Source of the DNA: Cordilura impudica
Lineage: Eukaryota; Arthropoda; Insecta; Diptera; Scathophagidae
DNA: 64,000 bases
Direction of reading: 5' to 3'
NCBI GenBank assembly: GCA_963682025.1
Contig: OY821521.1
Span: 194,015,526-194,079,525, forward strand
Shown: piece after piece, positions 22,161 through 35,286 of the stretch
Position numbering within the stretch: the stretch's first letter is position 1
How the letters are laid out: each line of letters begins with the position of its first letter
Made by a program: the position numbers and the translations under genes
The notes under the pieces: generated by a model
Told to the model about the DNA's origin: nothing
Databases searched by the model: none
Seen by the model: only the letters and a program-made list of their open reading frames with translations

Positions 22161-23910
22161 TATTAAATGAAGTACATACTTACCACTACCATAAATGCAT
22201 TTAAAAGGATCCATAATAGACAACTTCCGGCCTATGTCAGGTGACGATGATAAACCAAATTTCAATATCCCAATAATATCATCAATGTGACTTATCTTGA
22301 AGCTTTTTTTTGCTGGATACATTTTTGAACCTTTCGGCGGTTATAAACATATTGAAGAATTTTTATTGTATTTACAATATGATTAACTTCTAATTGATAA
22401 GATTATTTAAGGGCTTTGTCAATGCAGGTGATTTTCCTTATTCATTTTAAATACAAAATTTTTAAGAAAACTCTACTGTCTCTAGAAGCACTTTGTGCTG
22501 TTAACAGCTTTTTAATTTTTATTGATATATCATATTTTATTTTGGGCTGGGAGGCTTTATTATTGCATTATAGACAAATGATTTATAAAGAGTAAATAAA
22601 AAAAAAAAAAAAGTTGACAAAATCTCGCGGTAATATAAGAATTATGTATAATTTTATATTTCATGACAGTACAAAGTATTTCCTTTTTTTTTTTGTTAAC
22701 GTTTCAGGCAACGATAAAAATGGCTGTTCATTAACTTTTAAATAATGCAATTTTTTCTTGTTGTCATTTCCCCATAAACGATGTTGTCAAGCACATGAAA
22801 TTTATCAACATGAGATGTTATAAACAGACTAGCTACGAGAAAGTACTTATACTATAAATTTATACTACTTATGTTTAATAATACGTAACGCATAACTCAA
22901 TAAAAGTGTCTGTGTTCATGAAAAAATAAGTATATTAAATACAACATGTGAAGCTCATTTTTTTCTTCTTAAAAAAAAAAGCCCTTTAAATGATTAAAAG
23001 CTTCTTAATAATTCGCAGTGAATTCTTATGACATTTATTTCATTTTACATGAAAGAGAAACGGTTTTATGGGCAACCGGGGAAAAGTTTCCATTCTTATT
23101 GATGATGGGGAAGCCAATAAGAATAAATATAATAATTTTTAAATTATCACCTGAAGGTGGATGCACAATTTATGTTTTATAAAATTTTTCCTTCTTCAAA
23201 TCATGGCAAAGGAAAATATTCCTAGGAGAGGCACATAATGCGGAAAATAAATATATTTAAAAAATTGACAACATATTAAGAAATTGCATGAAAAATTTAA
23301 ATCAAATATAGTTGCGTTCAGCACATGGATGTGCAACGTAGTACGTAGACATATAATTAATTACACAAAGCAACAAAAACGAAAAAATTTTATACCGATC
23401 AAAAGCCACTATACAATTTTGATGTACTGTGGTTCCAGTAGTACAAATGTGGTTCATATTTTAAATTCTATGGAGAGGTTTTTTTTTAAATTTTTAAGTA
23501 AAATTTTAATTTTTTTTAGACGTTTCTCCACATAATTAATGATAAATTCAAAAGGGTTAGTCCGATATTATTAAAATAAACTTGGAAAAATTTAGATTTA
23601 CATAACCTTTAATCCGTTTATATATTGAGTTTCAAGCGGCTCAGTAGTTTCCGAGTTATAATAGAAAATTGAAGCAAAAAATATATATAATATAATATAA
23701 TATATATATAAAATCATAAAAAATCGAAAAACGCAAGAATTCTTCGAATTTGTTGCATTCTCGCAAAGCCACATGTAATAGAAACAAAACGAAATATGTA
23801 ATAGAAACAAAACGAAATATCGATCATAAAAAGCGATTGATTCTTTTTCGAATTTATTCACAATTAAGTAAGTTCGCCCATTTTCACAAAATTTTAGTTA
23901 TTTGTTTATG
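22161..23910. other. No gene recognised
   Basis: AT-rich sequence with homopolymer runs, a TA-rich stretch near 23685-23715 and a short tandem duplication of taatagaaacaaaacgaaat near 23775-23820. No coding signal. Confidence 0.55.
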
Positions 23911-24212
23911 TTTTGACCAAACATATATTATTTAAAAAGTATATCTTTTTAGCCGTTTTGCAGACTTACAGATTTTTAAATTTTTTCCTTTATTTTGAGT
24001 AAATTGCATTTAAAGTTGCTACTAACACATACATAAAATTATACATATTCTATGTGTGTCTTGTTAAATTTGTTAATGTGTTTATTAATGAGTTTGTAAT
24101 CTTCATTACCAGTAATAATAATCCATAAAATTGTTGGTTTGTGAATTGGCTAAGTTGAGAAATAAAGTTGCTTAGAAAATGCACTCGAATTTCGAGCGCT
24201 GGAACCTGCTAG
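23911..24212 (+). mobile_element. Short Helitron, family C, copy 1 (5'-truncated)
   Basis: The 3' end is complete: the palindrome ctcgaatttcgag, then cgctggaacctg, then CTAG followed by T. This matches the Helitron rule of a hairpin 10-12 bases before CTRR. The 5' TC end is lost. Confidence 0.75.
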
Positions 24213-24327
24213 TATACATAAAAATGAGTTGTTAATGATCTTCTTTCAGTTGATTGAATTTAAAAAACATTTTATATTTTATAAAGATTTATATTTTATT
24301 ATTTAAATTTATTATAATTAATATAAA

Positions 24328-25545
24328 CTACAAATTGTGGAATTTTCTTTTATACGATTTTCTATTATTGTTGAATGACGAAGTGTTACTCTGAATACTC
24401 CAGCAAAAATCAGCCATCATGTGTGCATCCCAGCGACCCTGGTATCGTTCCTCCATTGTTCGGATATCTGGGTGAAATCGTTCGCCCTGTTCCTCGCTCA
24501 AGTCTCCTAGATTTTCAGGAAAATCATGTTGCATCCAAGTCGATGGAAGTGAGATAACATTTATTCAACGTGCGCAACGTAATCATCAGCCTTGTTGTTT
24601 CCCAAGAAATTTTTAAGAACCCATACAAACGAATACCATGCATTCTTCTCAATTTCTGACATTGAACTGTCAAAATCAGTATCGTTCACCAATTTGCAAA
24701 TTTGTGGGCCGTCAGGTATGCCTGCTTTTAGCTTTTCCATACTCAGATTGGGAAACTCCCTTGAAATATACTGAAAACATTCACTATCTTTGTTAAGTGC
24801 TTTAGCATATTGTTTCACCAGACCAAGTTTAATGTGAAGACGAGGTGATATGATGCGATCTCGGGGAATTAGAGCCACATTTATAATATTTGGCATACCT
24901 GGAACCAGTGTTTCCCTAGAAGGCCATTGTTTTTTCTTCCAATGTTCTGATTTAGCTCTGCTGTCCCATAAACATATAAAACAAGGATATTTGGTAAACC
25001 CGCTTTGTTTACCTAAGAGAATATTTACCATCTTAAGATCAACACAAATTACTCACTTATGTTCATCATACTTTATATTCTTCATGACCAATGCAATTAC
25101 AGAGTATTCTTCTTTTACTTTGATTGAATGTGCATTCTGTAAGGAGTTAAATTTATTTCCTTTATCCAAAAGGACACACTTCAAGCTGCGTTCTGATGAG
25201 TCGATAAATAAATGCCATTCGTTTGAATCGTATCTCTGTAAGCCTATGGCAGTCATCAAACCAGAAATATCTGTCCAGTACACAAAATCATCGTCTTCAG
25301 CAAAACAATGAAGTAAAGCTTTTTCTCGAGTACGGTAATACGAATCTGTAGTTTATTTAGTAATGAGACCTTTTTCGTTCAGACGACATGAAATGCATGT
25401 AGTACTTGCTGTCCAATGCTGGTTCAAATTGTGCGGATACATATTATAGCACTCTTAAAGATAAGTTTTGCAATGAAATAAACAATTTCAGTTTTTTCCC
25501 GGTGATATATTGGCCGCACACATAACAGAATAAATCCGGATTGTT
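24328..25545 (-). pseudogene. FIDSS/CLWDSRA transposon-like gene, copy 2 (broken)
   Basis: This is a second, diverged copy of the gene at 9160-10552, on the opposite strand. From the N-terminal side: PDLFCYVCGQYI near 25530 (a Cys pair absent from copy 1), then a degraded stretch, then WHLFIDSSERSLKCVLLDKG (25053-25283). An unbroken 157-codon frame (24561-25031) follows with MVNILLGKQSGFTKYPCFIC, then LWDSRAKSEHW, PRLHIKLGLVKQYAKAL, KAGIPDGPQI and KNFLGNNKADDYVAHV. The end (24328-24534) has ENLGDLSEEQGERFHPDIRT and RYQGRWDAHMMADFCW. Interruptions occur at about 25040-25050, 24535-24560 and upstream of 25284. Neighbours are a Helitron copy on each side. The function is unknown; a DDE-type transposase is my inference from the three conserved acidic positions. 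Confidence 0.78.
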
Positions 25546-25577
25546 TTTACATACAAATTATCCGGCTTTCTTGCTTA

Positions 25578-25936
25578 TCTATAATATTAATAGGCTAGGC
25601 GATTTCTTGTGACTGATGTTTTGTTCTACCATTTTATCCCAATTTTGACCAAACGTATATCATTTGAAAGGTATTTCTTTTTAGCCGGTTTGCAGATTTA
25701 CAGATTTTTAATTTTTTTTTTCTTTATTTCGAGTAAATTGCATTTAAAGTTGCTACTAACACAGACATAAAATTATACAATGCTATGTGTGTTTCTTAAA
25801 TTTGTTATGTGTTTGTAATCAAAATGAGTTTGGTTTTTTGTGTTGGTTTTTGAATTGGCTATAAATAATTAGCATAGCTTTAGAGTCTTTATTTAATGAA
25901 AAAATAAAATTTCCAAGAAGTTGCACTCGAATTTTT
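25578..25936 (+). mobile_element. Short Helitron, family C, copy 2 (3' end lost)
   Basis: The 5' end is intact, A followed by TCTATAATATTAATAGG. The copy breaks off in gcactcgaat, exactly within the 3' hairpin, where the 3' end of the LINE begins. The missing hairpin and CTAG were not found on the far side of the LINE. Confidence 0.8.
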
Positions 25937-26117
25937 TTACCTCAACAATTTGTATTTATTAAATGCGATTTTCCATTACAACAAGACACAGTTTCTTATA
26001 AATTACAGTAATGGAATCAGATAAGTTATTCAATATATATTCAATATCAGTAACTCTTATTCTAAATTTAAAATATTATAAATTTCAATTAAAAAACATT
26101 AAAATAAATAAAATCAA

Positions 26118-27937
26118 TTAAAGTATTGATATAGTAATTTTCTAAACCCTATTGCGTTGCTTGTATTTTGCATGACATTAGGAAGCTGATTCCAGAGACG
26201 AATAGTTAGAATAAAAAAATTGACATTCAGAGGCATGGTCCCGATATTTAAATTGAATTATTCGATTCCGTCTGGAAGATCTTGCGAACTTTAATCATTC
26301 AAAAAGATATTTTGGAGCCTTTGGTATAATAATCTTATGTAGAAATGTAATGTTCTTGAATTTAATATAGTTGTCAAATGACATGTGTAAGACATGACAC
26401 CAGTATTGGAATACATGATCAAATTTTCTTAATCCAAAGATATAGCGAATAATGTTGTTGAAAGTTACAGTAAGTTTTCTGTTATCCCTAGAGTTGCATC
26501 GTGTGAAAACCTCAGATGCATATAGTAATGTTGGTAAAAGATATGTTTTAGCAAGTAGCAATCTTATTTTCAGTGGAGTAAAGTGCTTCTTACCATACTA
26601 TAAATTCTGCCACAGGATTGATTAATATGATCTGACCAAGTCAGAGTTCCATTAAACACAACTCCGAGATTTCGTACAGAGTCCACGATGTCAATTTTAG
26701 AGCCCCAAAGGAAGACATTAATCTCATTCTCCAAATGCATCACTTTCTTCTTTATTATAATACACTTAGATTTATTTGGATTAAGTCGTAGACCATTTGC
26801 CATTGCCCAATTTAGAATACCTTTGAGATCATAATTTAGTTCTTGAGTTTTGAAAGTAATTGAATCCTTGGTACTACTTAAATATAGCTGAATGTCATCA
26901 GCGTACATCTGAACCTTAGGGAATTTAATTTGTTGTGGAAGATCATTGGCATATATCGAATAAAGTAGTGGTCCAAGAATTGAACCTTGTAGTACCCCTG
27001 TTATAACTTGCAGTGAGTTTGAGATGTAGCTACCATTAGCAACAGATTGGGATCTGTTTGTGAGATATGAAAAGATGAGTCTAACTGCTAATGTAGAAAA
27101 GTTAAAAAACCTCTTCAGTTTGAGGCATAAAATTGAGTGGTGCACCGTGTCAAATGCCTTTGAGTGGTCCAATAAAACCAAAAAAGATATTTTTCCATCA
27201 TCCATGTTACTTCTTAACTCCTCAACTACATCAGATAAAGCTGTCATACAGCTATGTTGTGGCCTGAAAATAGATTGACGCTCTGTAAGTAAGTTGTTGT
27301 CGTTTAAATACCTAAAGATTTGTCTGTGTAAAAGGTGCTCGAAAACTTTTGAGATATATTGAAGAATTGCAATCGGGCGGTATTCGCTACCCGTTTTTGG
27401 TATTGGTATAATTTTGGCATGTTTCCACTCCATTGGAAAGATGCTAGTAGTGATTATGGAGTTAAACAAGTACATTATGAAACGGACAATCCGTGGTAAA
27501 ATCATTTTTATAAATCTGGGGTGTATATTATCAAGGCCTACTGCATTCGATTTAATAGCATTGAAACTTTCAACTACCTCTGTTAGTGTTATACACTGAA
27601 TGTTAAATTTGGGAATGTTTAAATTATTACAGGGAAAATCATCATAAAATTCGTTATTTACGGCTGGTAGAGGAATATTTACAAAAGCTTCATTTAGCGC
27701 ATTAATGTCAACATTCATTGATTGATTAATTGTTTTATTCATTCCAATTTTGCGTATTTGTTTCCAGGTTTTTTTACTTTCAATAGTTGTATTAAATATA
27801 TTAAAATAATAGGAAGACTTATCATGCCTTATTTTGGAAACAACCGCTTTCCTAGCCATCTTATATTCGTCGTGATATTTTGATATACTGTAACGTTTCC
27901 ACTTCTGATACAGATTATCACGGTGTTCTATTAGCAT
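26118..27937 (-). pseudogene. LINE reverse transcriptase and C-terminal region
   Basis: The frame 26570-27937 (455 codons) is intact. It runs from a pre-RT helix region through AIKSNAVGLDNIHPRFIKMI (RT motif 1), WKHAKIIPIPKTG, EYRPIAILQYISKVFEHLLH, FLVLLDHSKAFDTVHH (first catalytic Asp), GVLQGSILGPLLYSIYANDL and VQMYADDIQLYLSS (YADD pair), to LRLNPNKSKCIII and VRNLGVVFNGTLTWSDHI in the thumb. It then shifts frame once into 26295-26561 (LLAKTYLLPTLLYASEVFTR) and again into a tail with IIQFKYRDHASE and SNVMQNTSNAIGF that ends near 26118. The catalytic residues are all present. The one long open frame suggests a fairly recent copy inactivated by few changes. Confidence 0.92.
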
Positions 27938-28143
27938 CTTGTTTTCTATTTTAAATAGTTTTCGTTTTGTTGAGGACAGGTTTATTGTAAATTCCTAAAA
28001 TTTTACCATTAAGAAATGACAGTTGTTCTCCAACAGTCGGTAAATAGAAAATTTGATCCCATGAAGTAGAGCAAAGATCATATCCCAAAGCCAAAATATC
28101 AATAAGTAAATGTTTGGGGCTGGGTTTCTATTGCAAAATCATA

Positions 28144-28823
28144 TCATAAGAAGAGTGGATCGTGCTTCGAAAATGCTGGTGCTGCTAGCTGATCATAATG
28201 AAGGACTTTACTTTCATTACTGGTAAAGAAAAGATAAAGCAAAGTGCTATTTGTTGACGTGAAGTGTGTAGGTCTCGTTGTGTTGACAGCTGACAAGTTA
28301 AACATCGACATTATAGTGGTAAGATTTGAGTCATCGAAAAGATTGTTATTAAAATCACGTGATATAATGACTTCGGAGTATGACATTGATGAAAGCTCCA
28401 GCTTCGTGATAAGACTGTCAAACTTTATTCGTTTATGTGGACTGTATACACATCCAAGAAGAAGTTTATCACCATGACAATTTACGTCTACAAAAACATA
28501 TTCCACGTCATTAGCTATGTTATGTGTACAATTTAATTGACATGAAATATTATTTTTTGTATAAATTGCGAAACCACCAGCATGACTACTTCTGTCAGAA
28601 CGAAAGACACAGTACCCCTTCAGCTCATAGATATTGTCGCTAGCATTATCACAGAAGCATGTCTCAGAAACACATATAGCGTCAATACCCGAATTTTGAA
28701 ATAAAAAAAGAAACTCATCAATAAATGACAAATACTGGAGCCCTGTCTATGATTAGCCAGGATACGTTCCATGTTATAATTACCATCTCTGGAGCCAACT
28801 TGTTCATATGATGTACTTGTCAT
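28144..28823 (-). pseudogene. LINE apurinic-type endonuclease
   Basis: The frame 28144-28731 shows DAICVSETCF (the Glu of the SET motif), CVFRSDRSSHAGGFAIYTKN, YVFVDVNCHGDKLLLGCVYS and VIISRDFNNNLFDDS (normally GDFN; the Gly is replaced by Arg). It ends FSKHDPLF (normally SDH; the Asp is replaced by Lys). Two active-site neighbours are therefore altered. The start of the domain, ILANHRQG, is read in another frame from 28823. A stop and about 200 bases separate it from the RT frame. Role in the family: nicking of target DNA before target-primed reverse transcription. Confidence 0.88.
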
Positions 28824-28830
28824 AATGACA

Positions 28831-30320
28831 TTCTAAAGCAACGCAATAAAATTTACATTTAGTCGTATAAAGTAAATTTAATAATAAAAAATAAATGTTA
28901 CAAAAATTTAAAAACATGATTGTCATATATAAATTTAAAAATAAAAGACAAATTTTGCAAAATTTTAAAAACATATAGAGAAATGAAAAACATATGTAAA
29001 ATGAGCAATAAGCAATAAGATTTGTTAAACAAATTTCGAGGGCCATAATCTGCTATTTTTTTTTATCAATACGTGAAAATTATTTTTAGCTTCTAAGCTG
29101 AATGACTTTAATCTTTATGTAGGGATGAAATGATGTTTCCGTTATCGCAAACACTTTTTGAATGAAATAAAACGGTTCAACGAGCTCTTATAAATACTGA
29201 GCGCGATTTCCAAATGTGCCGTATCTATGGGCCTGTTTTGTGATACGATACTATAATTTGGGAGAACCCTTTGTATGGTTACAGTTTGTGTGTGCAAAAT
29301 TCCGTTACAGATAGCCAACGGAAAAACACACATCTATAAAGAAGTGCACTTTACTTTTTTACGTTTAGTTGCCTGTGAACGGATTAGGTTTCATATATGA
29401 GCAATAACAACAATTCAGCGTCCACGAAAATTTATGAGCGTTTATTACTTTGCTACCGCAATCATAAAAGCCAAATTACCTTTTGTTTATTACTTATTTT
29501 TTTAACTCTGAGAATCATAAAAATGTTAAAAACCTTTTTTTTTTGCAACCAATTTTGCACATGTAAAGGAGGTTTGCCAAAATCCGTGTCATAAAATGCA
29601 CATACTATCTATGTTCTGCATTTTTATTATACCATTTTCTAGAGAACATCGATGAAAAGTTTTTAAATTCATTCAATAAAAAAATATTATTAAGTCATTG
29701 TTATGTAACCCAAAGAAATAATGACAGTGCTTGTAAAAATGCAATACCTTCAATTAATTGTGAATAAAAACCTAAATCATGCTTCGATTTTCATGATCCA
29801 TATCTCGTTTAATTCACATGATATGTGATTCACTAAAACTAAATAAAATTTAATACTTTTTGCAGTTTTCGATTTTTTCCAGATTTTTTAAAAGAAAAAA
29901 AAATTTTTTTACAATTTTTTTTTATTTTTTCCAATCAGACTAAAAACAACAATATACATGATTTTCAGATATTGTAAATCTTAATATTTTTAAATTTAAT
30001 TTGACAAAATCGGATTAGCTATTTTTGAGTTATGACAACATAAGTGGAGAAATGTCTCAAAATATTGACAATTTTACTTAAAAATTATTTTAAAAAAAAT
30101 TTCAATAAAATTGGAAAATTTTACAATTTCTGTACTTAGATAGCCATGAGGCATCAAATCTATAAAGTGGTTATTGATCGGCATTTTTGCTGCTAACCTG
30201 TGTTATTTTATTAGATTGCGCCAAAGGAATAGATTTAACATTTTTATAACTATTTTGATTAGTAATCGGAACACATTTCATAGTTTTTGATGCCTTAATT
30301 CTATAAGAATTATATTTAAA
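28831..30320. other. No gene recognised
   Basis: AT-rich. The first 200 bases may be the 5' part of the LINE. Open frames at 29142-29333 and 29397-29594 show no motif. Confidence 0.5.
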
Positions 30321-30698
30321 CTAGCAGATTCCAGCCCTCGATATTCGAGTGCAAATTCTAGGAAATTTTATTTTTTTTATTAAATTAAGACCCTAAAGCA
30401 ATGCTAATCAATTATAGCCAATTCACAAATCAACACAAAAAACAAACTCATTTTTATTACAAACACGTTAACAAATTTAATAAACACACACATAACATTG
30501 TATAATTGTATGTATGTGTTAGTAGCAACTTTAAATGCAATTTACTCAATATAAAGGAAAAAATTGAAAAATCTGTGAATCTGCAAATCGGCTAAAAAAG
30601 AATACCTTTCAAATGATATAACTTTGGTCAGAGTCGGGATAAAACGGTAGAACAAAACATCGGTCACAAGAAATCGCCTAGCCTATTGATATTATAGA
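30321..30698 (-). mobile_element. Short Helitron, family C, copy 3 (complete)
   Basis: Full-length copy of 378 bases. The 3' end on the minus strand is the near-palindrome CTCGAATATCGAG, then 12 bases, then CTAG with T outside. The 5' end is TCTATAATATCAATAGG with A outside. Insertion between A and T is as expected for a canonical Helitron. It is non-autonomous and has no open frame. Confidence 0.88.
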
Positions 30699-31860
30699 TG
30701 CCAGTAGAAGAAGAAAATCATTTTTCTTTTCAAATATTTACAAATAAGCATAAAAATTACTCTCATCTTTATACATTTTTTTTTAGCGGCAACCGATTCC
30801 TGTAAATATCTTTTCTGCGTTATATAACATATCTTAGTTTTATTTCAATCAACGGGTACTTCTCATGTGACCTTCCTTGTAGATCAAGTCTTAGAAAACA
30901 TTTTAGTAGAGACAACCCATCCTCTAACTCAATTCAAAACTGACTTAGAAATTTTATAGAATTTCTTCTTATAAAATTTTATTCTCCTTTTTTTAAGCCT
31001 TGGCTGCTGACAAAGACCAGTTTATAGTGTGAAATGTTTATACTGGGTGGCTAAGCTTATTATAAATACACAAAACTAATTTTAGTTATTTGTGAGTACT
31101 TTCCCTTTACGTCTACGTGTATTAAAACGATTTTTGAATGGAATATTTAAATTTTTAAAAAGGAAACGAAAGGTACGCGGGAAAAGTAATTTGTCATATT
31201 CATACGAGAGTGTATTCTTCATATTTTAATAAAATTTTGTTTATATAAAAATACTCTGTCATGCTGAATGCTGCTCATATGTCTACATGTACTATTTTGT
31301 AATTTCATCAACGTCTGTTACTATTTTTTTTTTCTGTTCGTTTCTGTTCTTTCTTTATACTTGCTGGTGGTTTTTTTGTTCTTTATTATATCAACATTGT
31401 TTCAACACCATGTTAGTATTTTATTTTATATGTTTTACTTGTTATTGTTGGTTTTTTTTTTATATTCTTTTATATATTTTTAGTTATATTTTTTTTTTCA
31501 TTCACATTAAACCGTGTTTCAGCTGTTTCAGCTTGAGCACATGTACGTGTATTTCATTGGTATGTTTAGAGTGTGTGTTAGAATGTGAGTGTGTGTGTGT
31601 GTATAGGTTTACGTAATTTGTTCTATACATGTGTAAATACTTTATAAAGTCTGCTGTTGCCTGTTGATTGTTATTTTTCTAGACATATTGTTTTACTGTA
31701 TTTACATTTTAACATATTTTTGTGTAACTTTTTCTTCGTATTTCGTTTCAGTGTTGTTGGTCTTGTTCGTCTTATTTTTATTCGTTACCAAACAGCATAT
31801 AAATTGAAAAATTACATACAAAACAATTTTCGATTATATTCGTAAACACTACGTGTTCTT
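30699..31860. other. No gene recognised
   Basis: T-rich sequence with hydrophobic chance frames near 31268-31616 (F/Y/L/C from T-rich codons). These look membrane-like only because of base composition. A short GT-rich run lies at 31569-31606. Confidence 0.5.
31569..31606. repeat. (GT)n short microsatellite
   Basis: About 15 GT units, interrupted, with a core of gtgtgtgtgtgtgtgt. Confidence 0.85.
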
Positions 31861-32200
31861 GGCATTATGGAATAAGAGAAAAATTTTTATTTTTATCGTT
31901 AAAGCAATAAGAGGGATATATGGATGGACAGACATATATCAGTAAGTGGACTTAGCAAGTCATTCTTAAATGCATTTATCAGGGCATTCATAGCAGGGAA
32001 AGACATAGCTATAAAACGAAAGTTAGAAGAAAGTGAAAAGAATTTTTATCGAAAAATTTTTATTCTTTAAGCAAGATCAGAAATAGATGGATGGAAGGAC
32101 ATTTATTTTTAAAAGGACTTTAAGGAGAGACTAAATAGTTATTCTTTGAAGGTGTAGATGGATTAAAGGACGCAAGGTTATTTTTAAAAAAAGTTATATA
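31861..32200 (+). repeat. Dispersed repeat F, copy 1
   Basis: Contains ttttatcgaaaaatttt, tttaagcaagatcagaaata and atggatggaaggacat, which recur in the same order at 46505-46760. The same motif set (tttttatcg, aagcaa, gatggac, cat) also appears about 170 bases earlier inside this copy, so the element has an internal tandem structure. No coding potential seen. Confidence 0.65.
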
Positions 32201-34009
32201 AATAAAAGGCTCCTAGATCTATAATTTCCATAAATAAATAACAGCCCTGAGATTTAAAATTATGTAAAGAGTGAGATCGACAAAATCCTGATTATTTGAT
32301 TTTTTCATTGTTTTTTTTTTTTTTTTTTGGTTGAAGTTCTTTTTTGAAATTATATCAGTTATTATATATAATGAGAACCATATTTACTTGTTGTTAGTTT
32401 GATTAAAATACGTGACGAAATAAAAGTATGTGTTAAAAATATTAAATATTTTCCACAATATCGACATTGGTCCTACAAAAAATTGGCCAAGGAATCAAAG
32501 ATCTGCCACCAAATTATTTCCAATGTTATTAGCAACTATGAGGTGAATTTAGTCATTGATATGAAACATGGTTTGGATACAAAAAAAAGCGCCACATGAT
32601 GTCTTTTAGGCTAAGAAAACAGGAAACTTATTGAAAAAAGCTCCCATCACATCCGATAGAAAAGCAGTCCGGTTAGCCCAGAGATCGGACAATTTTGTGC
32701 GAAAAGTTGTGGCCAATGACGATTTGAAATCGTGCAAAGTGTAAAATGTTCCAGACAGGAATGCTGTTAAAAAATTTTGAGGTAAAACAGAGCACGGATA
32801 TTGAAATCATGTTTCATAAAACAAATACTTCTGCTGCATAATGGACGGCGCACAGTGGTCCATTTCAATGGAAGGTGGTCTAAAATCCATAACTTTTGAT
32901 AGGATCGGAATTTTGATATGTGGCTTTTTTTTGCTTGATAGGTGGGACTTTGGCCTTTAATTTTTGCTATAAAATATAAATATCGATAATAAAAAAAGTT
33001 ATGGATGGTTTAAAAATCATTTTCATTTTTAGTTGAATTTTAGTACAGAAGTGAAGTTTTAAAAGGTTAAAAAAGGTAAACAACCTTTTTTTTATATAAT
33101 GTCTTATTTTTTCAGTTAATTTTACAAGTAATACTTTTTAAAAATTTTGTAAGTTATATCTTGTCAGAAAATGCCAAACTTTGGCCCCCGTAAACTTTTT
33201 AGTCCTAATGTTCACGAGGGCCAACGGTTGGCTTGTTTTTGAAAGAGCCCGAGTTAAAATATAATTTATTAAGCAGCGAACGTAAAGGTTGCCTGATATT
33301 GATTCAAGATAGAGAAGTTTCAATGAAAAAGTCGTATGTTTTTACTTAAGTTAAAAAATTTTTTATTGTCTTTTTAAATATTTTTATACCAATTTTTATT
33401 GTAAATTTATAAAATACATAAATTTATAAATCAAGAAAGTTGTTGACTATATAAAAGAGGGTGTAACTTATTGTTAGTGTAGTGGAAAACTACTTTAAAC
33501 ATCCGTCAATTGGTTTTGCTGGTCGACCCTTTTTTCCACTTTCCTTGGCAAAAATAAGTTCCTTTAATAACCTGTCTTGGTGACGTTTTTACATCTTGGC
33601 CTTTCCATGAGAGCATTCAATGTATCGTTTATTCAAATTTGATGCAAAAGTTGTAATTTTTTCTTTGTGTATTTCAATATCTTGCAGGTTACAATTCTTC
33701 AAGAAATGTTTACATCTTTTTGTTTAAAATAAATAACCGCGAGATCTCTATAACAGTACTTAGCCATTGTTGAAACTGTACTGAATAATAATTGTGGAAA
33801 CATTATTATAAATACTCTTTCTTGCAATTATGTAAAATACAATTTTGTATTTTTTATTATCATTTTTTGAAGCATAAAAAATCCAGACCCTAACCCCTTT
33901 TAAAAGGTGAAGTAAACCTGCTCATATCTTAAAAGGGTGTGTTGCAATAGTTTTTTACCACTTACCTATTATCTAAATTTTTTCCCAATTTGTTAGGTAT
34001 TTTACTATA

Positions 34010-34370
34010 CTAGCAGATTCCAGCGCCAAAAATTTGAGTGCAATTTCTATGCAGCTTTATTTTTCAACTTAGCCAATTCACAAACCAACACTTGTATGGT
34101 TTATTATTATTGTGAATGAAGATAACAAACTCATTAACAAACACATTAATAAATTTAATAAATCAGCATATGAATAATTTTATGTATGTGTTAGTGGCAA
34201 CTTTAAATGCAATTTAATCAAAATAAAGGAAAAAATTTAAAAATTTATAAATCTACAAAACGGCTAAAAAGAAATACCTTTCAAATAATATACGTTTGGT
34301 CAAAATCGGGATAAAGCGGTAGAACAAAACATCGGTCACCAGAAATCACCTAGCCTATTAATATTATAGA
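34010..34370 (-). mobile_element. Short Helitron, family C, copy 4
   Basis: It starts with ctagcagattccagcg and ends ttaatattataga followed by T, the complement of the 5' TC end. The hairpin is eroded (gccaaaaatttgag). It is nested in the Transib-like element. Confidence 0.85.
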
Positions 34371-34705
34371 TAACTCAAGTTCCGACTATTAATGTTTTTG
34401 AAAAATACCTATGCAAATGTACCTGTCAAAATAAAAAGATTTTACCCATTAATATAATTTAACAGTTAATCGCATTATGTCTCAAACCTTTTTTATATAT
34501 ATATAACAACTCGTGTCAACTCTACCGTTTCCTCTTTCTGTCAGTATAAAAAACATATAAACTCACGCAATAAAAAACACCGGTACGATCAACTTTTGTA
34601 TTCATAACACACAGAGGGATGGACGGACATCGTTAAATCGACTCAGAACGTGATTTTGAGTCGATCCGTAAAATAAAAAAATCATGTGAGTCCGATCACA
34701 GGGAA

Positions 34706-35054
34706 GATGTGTAAACATCTAGTAATTAAAGATTTTTTTATGTAATTTTTTAAAATCAAACAGAAAGCGTCATCTATGTATCACTTATAGGAAAAACTGT
34801 TTCAGCTAATTCAACAACCGTTTGCTGTAAAACGTTAAAAATATCCTAATATAAACGTATATAAGTGATACATAGATGACGCTTTTAAAAAATTGGCATA
34901 AAAAAACAATTTTATATCAAATTTTTTCACCAATACAATCATAAGTCACACAGCGTTATCTGCTTCAGCTCATACCGATATGAGTTACGCTGTTTTTGTG
35001 ATTGTATTGTGAAATAGAAATTTACCCCCCTGCGCGTATAGATGTTTACACATC
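34706..35054. mobile_element. Palindromic MITE, family D, copy 2
   Basis: Ends gatgtgtaaacatct and its complement. The right part (gcgcgtatagatgtttac preceded by taccccc) is the reverse of the left part of copy 1 at 3126. The element is bracketed by the direct repeat catgtgagtccgatcaca at 34684-34701 and 35063-35080, which belongs to the surrounding sequence duplicated with it. Confidence 0.8.
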
Positions 35055-35080
35055 AAAAATTCATGTGAGTCCGATCACAT

Positions 35081-35286
35081 CTGGTAATAAATAAAATGCA
35101 GAAAACAGCGACAAAAAGGTTATTTCATATCATAATTTTTTCACCAAACAATCATGTCACATCGATTTGTCTTAATGCTCACATGTTACGCGTAAGATCT
35201 TACGCTCACATACTACGCTGTTTTTGTGATCACATTGTGAATTAGAAATTTACCCCCCTGCGCGTATAGATGTTTACGCAGCAAAA
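35081..35286. mobile_element. Palindromic MITE, family D, copy 3 (partial, tandem)
   Basis: It repeats the right half of copy 2 (tacgctgtttttgtgatc, cccccctgcgcgtatagatg) and ends gatgtttacgcagc, so the terminal inverted motif is mutated. Together with copy 2 it forms a head-to-tail pair. Confidence 0.7.

Larger units (their letters stand above)
25940..28830 (-). mobile_element. Non-LTR retrotransposon with APE endonuclease and RT
   Basis: About 2.9 kb on the minus strand hold an endonuclease, a reverse transcriptase and a C-terminal region, with a short AT-rich 3' tail. No RNase H is seen after the RT. Domain content and the motifs GVLQGSILGPLLYSIYANDL and YADD fit a jockey/CR1-type LINE. 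An ORF1 was not found, and the 5' edge near 28830 is uncertain, so 5' truncation is likely. I could not define a target duplication. Confidence 0.88.

Noticed and set aside
31268..31616. Possible small membrane proteins
   Set aside because: T-rich composition gives hydrophobic codons in two overlapping frames; no conserved motif or partner.
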